Below are positions 20,240 to 26,847 of a DNA stretch of 26,847 nt, one piece after another. Every line of letters starts with the position of its first letter. The first letter of the stretch is position 1. Both the position numbers and the translations under genes were made by a program. The notes beneath the pieces were generated by a model. The model did no database searches. It had not been told where the DNA came from and saw nothing but the letters and a program-made list of their open reading frames with translations. The DNA lies in assembly GCA_000226015.1 (NCBI GenBank), contig JH153954.1:7321-34167 (forward strand), given 5' to 3'. This DNA comes from Mnemiopsis leidyi (lineage: Eukaryota > Ctenophora > Tentaculata > Lobata > Bolinopsidae).

Positions 20240-22435
20240 ATGTCTGGGTACAGAGGGCAACCCCCAGACCCTCCAGATGAAGTCAAGAACATCATCACCA
20301 AGCTGGCTAACTTTGTCGCTCGAAACGGTCCCGAGTTCGAGGAAATGACAAAGAAGAAACAGCAGCACAACGAAAAGTTTAGTTTTCTGTTTGGGGGACA
20401 GTATCATGAGTTTTACCAGTGGAGGTTGCACGTAGAAAGAACAGGTGGGGGAGGCAACCACCGCCCGAATGACGGTGGACAACACCATCATCCCCACCAG
20501 GGAGGTGGTCCACCTCCTCCACATCCTCCTCCACCTCCAGCTCAACAGTACAACAACCAGAACCAGATAAACTGGGACGAAGTACCCGATCTTAACGGGT
20601 TTGGTCAGCTCCTGACTCCCGTCATGGACACGTGCACTAAGGACAGTATCCTCCAAGCTCGAACTTGGATTCTGGAAAATGCTAATTCCTCTCAACAAGC
20701 ATGGTATGTGGGCCAGTTCTTGTTGTACCGAGCTGCCAACCCTGAGGCTTCCTGCCGACAACGTCTTCACGTTCTCTATCTGATGAACGACTGCCTTCAT
20801 CACGCCGCCAAGAGACATGCAACTGAAATCATCAACGCTCTTCAGTGTGTTGTGGTAGCCATCTTGTTCCTGGCAAAACAGGCGGACGCAGAAGGCACTT
20901 ATCGCCCAAAGTTCGACAAAGTTTTGAACATCTGGGAGCAGAACAACTACTTTGAAACTGCCACCTTGGAGGAGCTCCAGAAGTGTGTAAATTCAAGGGA
21001 CTATTACCAGTCAAACAGTGTGAGCGTTATTCAGGGGAACGTCCAATACTCTCAGCAACTCATACCTCATCTCTTGAATCCTCAGCAACAGCAGCAACAA
21101 CATAGCAGGCAGTACAACGACCAGTACTACCCACCACAAAGCTACCAACCTCCCCAACCTCCTCAGTCTAGGAATAGGTTCGACCAAGGTCCACCCAGTT
21201 CTGGGAGGTTTGATCAAGGACCTCCTGGTGGCGGATTTGGTCCTGGACCCAGCAACCAGGGTCCATCAAGTAGATTCGATCAAGGTCCCCCTCCGTCCCA
21301 CCATTCATCTAGGTTTGATCGACCTCCACCGGGCTCCAGATTTGATCAGGCCCCACACAGCTCCGGTTCAAGGTTCGATCAGGGACCACCTGGTGGCAGT
21401 AGATTCGATCAGGGGCCACCTGGTTTTCAAGGAAACCGTCAACCATTCGACAATCAGCAGTATCACGGAGGCCCTGGTCCAAGCTACCCTCCTAACCAGC
21501 CCTACTCCATACCCTTACCTTCTCGGGGACCTTACGAGGGCATGGGCCCTTGTCATAACGACCCTCAAAACTACGATAACACCTACGAGGCTCGGGACTT
21601 CTTGAGGATTCTCCAGTTTCAGGTCTCCCAACATTCCGGTCCTCCACAACAGTTTTACTACGATCTTCCTGCTGGCCTGCTCCTCAATCACATAAAACTC
21701 GAAGACTCGGAGTTCAAACCGATCGATCCTGTCCACATGAGACTTCCTAGTCCTAAACCACCCAGCAAAAGACTGCTGGACGCTGTCGAGGAGTTTTATA
21801 AACTGGAGAAAAGTGAAAATGCCGAGGAAGAAAGTATTGACGAGGAGATACTTAAGGATTACTACCGTGAGAAGAAGAAACAGATCAAGCGAAGACTCAA
21901 CGGTAAAACTACGTGTAACGTTAGTTGGGTGATATTCAGGGAATCCATGGAGAGTAACCAACGCAGATCTCACAGTTCGTCCTCATCGAGCAGCACTAGT
22001 AGTTCCTCCAGTGATAGCTCCTCGGGCAAGAAAGCACGGAGGAGGAAGAAGCGAGGAGGATCCGCCGGTTCATCCTCCTCCAGCTCCTCGTCCTCCTCGT
22101 CAGAATCCGAGGACGATAGGATTAAGATTAGGGACAGGAGATCACCCACTCCTCCCTCGTTTGGGTCATATCCTGTCAACGTAGAACAGCAGTTAGGGGA
22201 CGATAATATCGGAGCGCAAATGCTAAAGAAGATGGGCTGGGAGAGCGGGAAGGGTTTGGGTGCCAAGGGCACGGGAATTGTTGAACCTATCAAAGCGGAC
22301 ACTTCTAACGTGAAAGATTTCAAGTTAGGTATTGGAGTTTCTTCGGACCGGTTTGAGGAGTTCAGGAAGAGAAAGAGTTATACTTACAATCGACCTCCCC
22401 CACGTGGAGGGGGAAGAAAGGCAGATCGGGATTGA
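20240..22435 (+). CDS. CHERP: Calcium homeostasis endoplasmic reticulum protein (SURP-CID-G-patch splicing factor)
   Basis: A single 731-residue frame. Domains in order: SURP (about 10-65, with F-V-A-R-N-G-P-E-F-E and F-S-F-L-F-G-G); a His/Pro-rich linker; CID-like RNA polymerase CTD-interacting domain (about 113-255, with P-V-M-D-T-C-T-K-D and L-Y-L-M-N-D-C-L-H-H); Gln/Pro-rich region; R-F-D-Q-G-P-P repeats (about 313-395); the conserved D-L-P-A-G-L ... K-L-E-D block (about 475-500); a poly-serine and basic tract; and a G-patch (about 655-700, with M-G-W-E-S-G-K-G-L-G). The order matches animal CHERP (human 916 residues). Known role: despite its name it acts mainly in the nucleus, with U2 snRNP and SR140/RBM17, in alternative splicing. 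The usual Arg-Ser dipeptides are largely replaced by pure Ser runs. The coding part has no introns, unlike vertebrate CHERP. Confidence 0.95.
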   Translation: MSGYRGQPPDPPDEVKNIITKLANFVARNGPEFEEMTKKKQQHNEKFSFLFGGQYHEFYQWRLHVERTGGGGNHRPNDGGQHHHPHQGGGPPPPHPPPPPAQQYNNQNQINWDEVPDLNGFGQLLTPVMDTCTKDSILQARTWILENANSSQQAWYVGQFLLYRAANPEASCRQRLHVLYLMNDCLHHAAKRHATEIINALQCVVVAILFLAKQADAEGTYRPKFDKVLNIWEQNNYFETATLEELQKCVNSRDYYQSNSVSVIQGNVQYSQQLIPHLLNPQQQQQQHSRQYNDQYYPPQSYQPPQPPQSRNRFDQGPPSSGRFDQGPPGGGFGPGPSNQGPSSRFDQGPPPSHHSSRFDRPPPGSRFDQAPHSSGSRFDQGPPGGSRFDQGPPGFQGNRQPFDNQQYHGGPGPSYPPNQPYSIPLPSRGPYEGMGPCHNDPQNYDNTYEARDFLRILQFQVSQHSGPPQQFYYDLPAGLLLNHIKLEDSEFKPIDPVHMRLPSPKPPSKRLLDAVEEFYKLEKSENAEEESIDEEILKDYYREKKKQIKRRLNGKTTCNVSWVIFRESMESNQRRSHSSSSSSSTSSSSSDSSSGKKARRRKKRGGSAGSSSSSSSSSSSESEDDRIKIRDRRSPTPPSFGSYPVNVEQQLGDDNIGAQMLKKMGWESGKGLGAKGTGIVEPIKADTSNVKDFKLGIGVSSDRFEEFRKRKSYTYNRPPPRGGGRKADRD
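21176..21426 (+). repeat. R-F-D-Q-G-P-P coding repeats in CHERP
   Basis: Eight or so copies of a degenerate seven-residue motif (R-F-D-Q-G-P-P and variants such as R-F-D-R-P-P-P and R-F-D-Q-A-P-H), separated by Ser/Gly spacers. The codons vary between copies, so the peptide is kept while the DNA has drifted, which suggests selection on the protein. The corresponding part of vertebrate CHERP is also Pro/Phe/Arg-rich and disordered. Confidence 0.85.
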
Positions 22436-23132
22436 GTGGAGAATCGGGTCTATGTGAAAGGGCAAGTGTTTTAGCTTCCGTTATCTTTTATATCATGGGA
22501 AACGTTGTTCGAACCAGCATCTTTGATCATGTTATTGTTTATTCTTAAGTTCTTAAAGTTCAAAAAGCGTTGTATTAAATTTGAACTTAATGATGCACAA
22601 ATACGGCCTTACCAACACGGCAATACCAGTACGACGGAAGAATGTTTTTGTAATTCTAGTGATGCATCAAAAGTTACTTCATATTTTCATCACATCTTGA
22701 CATTGGCACTGATTTGCCATAGTTTCTTTGGCTGAGTGTATCAGATTATTTATTAATTTCCAGGCAATCCTTACTATCGAGTGTCGACAAATTTTATCAT
22801 TTTACTTTCATAACATCAAGAAAAAATGACATTAATCGTTTCACTGCATTTAAGAAAATGTTTCAATCACATATGCAAGCAACCTTTGGCTTACGATCAT
22901 TACTCTACTTTAAAACTACTAGATTTGAGTAAGTGTTTAAATCTTTAAAGGTTTACAAAATAAAAAGTTCTACAATTTCAAGGCTCCAATTGGTAATGAC
23001 ACAATTAACAAGACTATGAGAAAACAGAGAGGACAACACACCTTGCTCTACAATTCTCATCCTTCTTGTCACTGAATAACGGATGGCGTCACTCTGACGT
23101 CATAGACCGTGGGAAAAGTTGTCTGAAATTCT
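22436..23132. other. CHERP-ANKRD27 intergenic region
   Basis: AT-rich and without credible genes. It holds a canonical polyadenylation hexamer AATAAA at 22959-22964, 524 bases after the CHERP stop and plausibly its 3' end signal, and a CRE palindrome near the ANKRD27 start. Confidence 0.55.
23095..23102. promoter_or_regulatory. CRE palindrome upstream of ANKRD27
   Basis: TGACGTCA, the full cAMP-response element consensus bound by CREB/ATF factors, ends 30 bases before the ANKRD27 ATG at 23133. The preceding GGCGTCAC is a further half-site. It would sit in the core promoter or 5'UTR. The match is exact, but its function is inferred only from position. Confidence 0.5.
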
Positions 23133-26100
23133 ATGTCCTTGTACGATGAGAATCTAGTAGATAACCCGTTCTTTAAGGAGGTACTTGACCAAGAGGACTT
23201 CCTCAATGAAATCATCGCCAACAAATGGTGAGTGTTGGGACTCAATTTTAGATCTTAAAGAAGACCTCTTAATAAGAGGCGTGGTCCGTTATAATTTCAT
23301 CGTACTGTGTAACATTGTGATAGAATGTGGGGTGCTATGTATCTTAAGTTTTATTCCGTGATTAGATATCATGCCTCCTGTAAATGACTCTTGCAGGACG
23401 CTTTGTGTGCCATGTATTGGGAGTTTCAACAAGAAACATGTTCTGACTCTGGAGGATATTGAGACTCACACAGTAACTAGAGATGAGGTTAGGGAGTTAC
23501 AGAATCGAAATATCAATTAGACTTGGTACTGTTGTAATCCCTAATAAGGCTTTGTATTATTTTAACTAAAATATTAAAATCGCTAAAGCTAATAGCTATT
23601 ATTGTCAGTATTAATGAAAGATGTTGTTGACTAAATTTATCTCCCCTCTCTCATGAGTAACACTAATTTCCTGCTCATCCCTATATTATTGCATTGCAGG
23701 AGTCTCAGGGAAAATTCAGGACCTACAACAACAGGGTTTTAGCCATGGTAACCAAGGGATTTAAAACCTTGGACAACTTCGACGAGGAGAAAATTGTCAA
23801 AATCCTATTTGAGGAAACGTTCTTCCTCGATGAGTCTAGGTATATTAATGTAAGTTTGATATTGAAGATGGATATGCTTGTCATCCTATGTGTTTTCAGT
23901 TTACACGTTGAGTTTAGGTCCTATACTCCTATAAACTAATTAACGTATAAAGAAATTATTTTTGGGACTTCATTTATAGGAAGAATTTGGGGAAAATACC
24001 TTCAACCGTATTAAATAGTAAATTATTGTATAGTAATTCATTTTTAGTTAGTAATTTTCTGTCATTCTGTAAAGGATCTCTCCCAGGTGATCTGCGTGGA
24101 TTCTCGTTTTGACTGTGTCTCTCTCACTGGCTACACCGACATCAAGTGTGAAACTCTCCAGCAATGCACCCAGTTCCTATTCGACGAGAACACTCCCCTT
24201 GCCCGAGCTCGCCTGGATGACGTCCTCCAAAAGTGCATGGTGTCTCACAAGAGCGCTGGGATGTGCCTGAAAGAACTCATCACCAAAACCAAGAGATCCT
24301 ATCAGAAGTGTCTCGATATCGTGGAGAAGGACTTCCACTTCTCGAGGAAGGTGCTGACGAATCCTAACTTCCAGATGTTCCTAGAGCTAAGTGTAGAGTT
24401 CTACGTCATGACCTACCTTCATCAGACGATATTCGCCGAGTTGTGTTACATATTTGGTGCTAAAGATGCGGCCCTGAACAAGACACTGAGAAATTTAAGC
24501 CAAGTGAAGCCCAGTGAGATAGAGGATCTAAACCAGGTCTTCTTCACATCTCTTCCCCTGTCTCAAGCTAAGATGGCACAGCTGAACAACGAGCAGAGTC
24601 CCAGAGAGAAGGTCAGACTGCTCTGTGACTGTCTGACTTGCTTGCCTAACGCGTCGAGTACCGGGCAGGCCATGTCCATGGACGATCTTCTTCCCTTACT
24701 TAACTATCTTATCGTCAAGTCTGAGGTTCCCAACTGGTAAGTCAAGAGAAACAGTTTTCTTGTAATAAAAACAAATTATTTATTATTATTTAGTAAATCT
24801 GAATCAGGGCTTTTTCCTTTCCTTGTTCAGGCTAGGGATTTAGTTCCAAATTTGGAAAAAATATTCATCGTCTGTCTTCGCTGTGAACGCCTTGCAGTTG
24901 CCAAGGCGGCGTGGAAGACCGCATTCAAACCTTTTCTCGCTTAAATTTCCAGATTTCAGGTAGAAAATTTTCGTTGGACGATTTAAATTATTTGACGTAA
25001 TTGGCAATTGCTCATGATAGAGCTCATTGGAGAAGTTCGCTACATTTGTTTTGAGAAAGATAATGGGATAGAAATTATTTTTAACTACCTGTTTCTTATG
25101 GATTTATCTTATGTACTTATATGTAGAAAGCAACTAAATCTACTTGATCATATTCAGATCTATTCAAATTTTACCGGTCTGTCATTCACGTCCGAATAAA
25201 TCACCATTTTGTCGAGTTTGTCGCTCCGAGTAACACAGTAATATAACCGAAAGTTCCCAGTCTTAGTTCCCCTTCTGTCCTTCTCAGGCTAGCAAACCTG
25301 TGCTACATGCAGCACTTCACTTTCGCCCAACACAGTCCGGACGACAGACACGGGTTTACACTAGTCTGCTTCGAGGCTTCCCTGGAGCACATCCGAAATG
25401 GGAGTTTGAACTACCTGATAGCTCCAGCCAACCAGAGAAATATAGAGTCTATCTCTATCTACGATACTACTTTTACCCCCATTCAGGTGAGGTGAATGGT
25501 TGGTCAACTTGACGTAGTTAGTAATTACTACTAGTAACGTCTCTGTGAAACTTCTCCAAAGGTAAATGAATACGGATTCTATTGAAAATTTTTGCTTGTA
25601 TTTGAATTTGGAAACTTGAACTGTCCAACTTTTAAGACATTTCCTGTACTGAGTAATTGCCAGTATAATTCACCTGATGACTTCTTTCAGATTCTACAGA
25701 ATTGCGTACTGTTAAACAGATGTGATGATCTATCTCTTATCCTTGGTAATAATATAGTGTTTCATGTTAGTTATAAGTTGCTCCTGCGTTGTGAAGACTT
25801 CAATGATATAACGTTCATCTCATGTGGTAAAACAAACTGAAATTGTAAAACAAACTAAAATTGTAAAACAAACTGAAATTGTAAAACAAACTAAAATTGT
25901 AAAACTAACTAAAATTGTAAAACAATCTAAAATTGTAAAACAAACTAAAATTGTAAAACAAACTAAAACTGTAAAACAAACCATATTTGTAAAACAAACT
26001 GAAATTGTCAAACATACTAAAAATGTAAAACAAACTAAAATTGTAAAACAAACTAAAATTGTAAAACTAACTAAAATTGTAAAACAAACTAAAATTTGTA

Positions 26101-26760
26101 AAACTAACTAAAATTGTAAAACAAACTAAATTTGTAAAACAAACTAAAATCCTAACTCCTACCTCTCACAAGGATTGGCGTCTACTCCAGTACGAGCTGG
26201 TGCTAAACCCCGAAACACCCACAACATCCCCTCTAGTGACACCCTCTCTAGTGACACCCTCTCTAGAGACACCCCTCTCTAGTGACACCCCCTCTAGAGA
26301 CACCCTCTCTAGTGACACCAACCCTGCTAAGCGATGTCATCCCCTCTGTTCTTGCGATGTCTGTGAGAAGAGTATTCTTAATGTCCGGTGGAAGGACATA
26401 ACTGTCAGCACTCCTTTTAATAGTTCAGGTATTTAAATGATCTAAATAAATATGAAAACATTTTAAATGACGTGACATTTTTCGTACCACGTGCCATACT
26501 GCACTGTGCTATTAAAGCACAACTACAATGAAATTGAATTTCCATTTCAATTTCTGTAACAAAAGAATCTCTTATTTCAATAGGAGTAAGTATTCTCCAC
26601 ATGGCTGCCCAGAACAACTACACCAATATGTTGGAGATGTTGATAGCGCAGGGCGCAGATGTGAACGCAGTGGATAGTGCTGGGCGCAGTCCGCTCCACT
26701 TGGCCTGCCAGCGCAATTTTTGTGCCAACGCTGTTCTACTTCTGATTTCTCACAAGGCCA
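23133..26760 (+). CDS. ANKRD27: ANKRD27/Varp, VPS9-domain Rab GEF with ankyrin repeats (5' part)
   Basis: Exons 23133-23227, 23397-23487, 23700-23849, 24087-24736, 25288-25486, 25664 to about 25745-25765, 26173-26428 and 26584-26760. The N terminus M-S-L-Y-D-E-N-L-V-D-N-P-F-F and the I-L-F-E-E-T-F-F motif match vertebrate Varp. The VPS9 domain (about residues 205-365) has D-D-L-L-P-L-L-N-Y-L-I-V-K and V-P-N-W-L-A-N-L. Exon 7 encodes R-C-H-P-L-C-S-C-D-V-C-E-K, the cysteine motif that binds VPS29/retromer in Varp. Exon 8 starts the ankyrin repeats (L-H-M-A-A, S-P-L-H-L-A-C-Q). Family role: GEF for Rab21, effector of Rab32/38, and endosomal recycling with VAMP7 and retromer. A TGA at 26763 would end the protein within the ankyrin region. 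A donor-like GTTGAG at 26761 fits continuation beyond the window better. The exon 6 donor is uncertain because phases conflict. Confidence 0.9.
25827..26150 (+). repeat. 18-bp minisatellite (about 18 copies) in an ANKRD27 intron
   Basis: The unit GTAAAACAAACTAAAATT, with T/G and occasional A/T variants, is repeated head to tail over 324 bases. A few units are 17 or 19 bases. Each copy begins with a GTAAAA donor-like sequence. One + strand frame is open through most of the array (V-K-Q-T-K-I repeats), which follows from the 18-base period, so it is not evidence of a gene. The array ends 22 bases before the acceptor of the next exon. Confidence 0.95.
26231..26320 (+). repeat. 15-bp minisatellite inside ANKRD27 coding exon 7
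   Basis: Six units of CTCTAGTGACACCCT and a variant with AGAGAC start at 26231, 26246, 26261, 26277, 26292 and 26307. The third unit is 16 bases, which switches the encoded peptide from S-L-V-T-P type to S-S-D-T-P type while the frame into the cysteine motif stays open. The array encodes a Ser/Thr/Pro-rich linker before the retromer-binding cysteines. Confidence 0.9.
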
Positions 26761-26847
26761 GTTGAGATACTCTTGTATTCATCGAGTTGTGTTGGTTTGA
26801 TTTGAGAGTTATAACTCCAACTAATTGAACAAAAATATCCATAGTCA

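Noticed and set aside
20228..20818. 196-residue minus-strand open frame opposite CHERP
   Set aside because: Antisense shadow of the SURP and CID coding sequence, which is clearly the real gene on the + strand.
21210..22323. Other open frames overlapping CHERP (21210-21605 +, 21515-21973 -, 21970-22323 -)
   Set aside because: Alternative-frame and antisense readings of Pro/Gln-rich and poly-Ser codons. No independent domain.
22505..22735. 76-residue open frame after CHERP
   Set aside because: AT-rich 3' flank, no homology recognised and no start or splice context. Chance frame.
25820..26111. Repeat protein with V-K-Q-T-K-I hexapeptides, or a CRISPR-like array
   Set aside because: It is an 18-base intronic minisatellite with no spacers. 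The open frame is a by-product of a period divisible by three, and the locus is a eukaryotic intron.

Overview
The window is nuclear DNA from a multicellular animal, very probably a non-vertebrate. Genes are split by GT-AG introns, mostly about 100 to 700 bases. The proteins are recognisable animal orthologues, and the non-coding DNA is AT-rich and carries a DNA transposon. There is a 916-base run of N, so this is a scaffolded draft assembly. The species cannot be named from the sequence. No prokaryotic, viral or CRISPR feature is supported.

Layout. Six conserved genes lie head to tail on the + strand: TXNDC17/TRP14 (585-1756, 3 exons), ZCCHC8 (2192-4800, 6 or 7 exons), UTP14 (5510-18498, 15 exons), GTDC1/QTMAN (18802-19893, one exon), CHERP (20240-22435, one coding exon) and the 5' part of ANKRD27/Varp (23133 to the right edge, at least 8 exons). 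Intergenic gaps are 303 to 709 bases. Exon boundaries were set by hand from GT/AG sites, codon phase and family resemblance. Summed coding lengths divide by three for TXNDC17, UTP14 and, with one short extra intron, ZCCHC8.

UTP14 has one very large intron (8429-16652, 8.2 kb). It holds most of the unusual material. On the opposite strand there is a possible small secreted PLAT-domain gene (9473-10635). There is an assembly gap whose two flanks are the same 97 bases. A degenerate 1.63-kb PIF/Harbinger transposon (12990-14619) has TAA target duplications, about 38-base inverted ends, regularly spaced subterminal repeats, and remnants of both a transposase and a Myb-like partner. There are also two hairpins of related sequence.

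How the genes relate. Four of the six + strand genes act on RNA: nuclear RNA surveillance (ZCCHC8), small-subunit ribosome assembly (UTP14), tRNA queuosine glycosylation (GTDC1) and splicing (CHERP). TXNDC17 is a cytosolic disulfide reductase and ANKRD27 an endosomal Rab regulator. UTP14, GTDC1 and CHERP each have a 3' splice-site-like sequence just before the ATG with no visible upstream coding exon. With the shared strand and short gaps, this raises the possibility of spliced-leader trans-splicing of a polycistronic unit. Ordinary 5'UTR introns remain the simpler explanation.

Points to read with care: a reading-frame break in ZCCHC8 (about 4381-4453), a splice-phase conflict in ANKRD27 around a coding minisatellite, and a ZCCHC8 zinc knuckle one residue shorter than usual.
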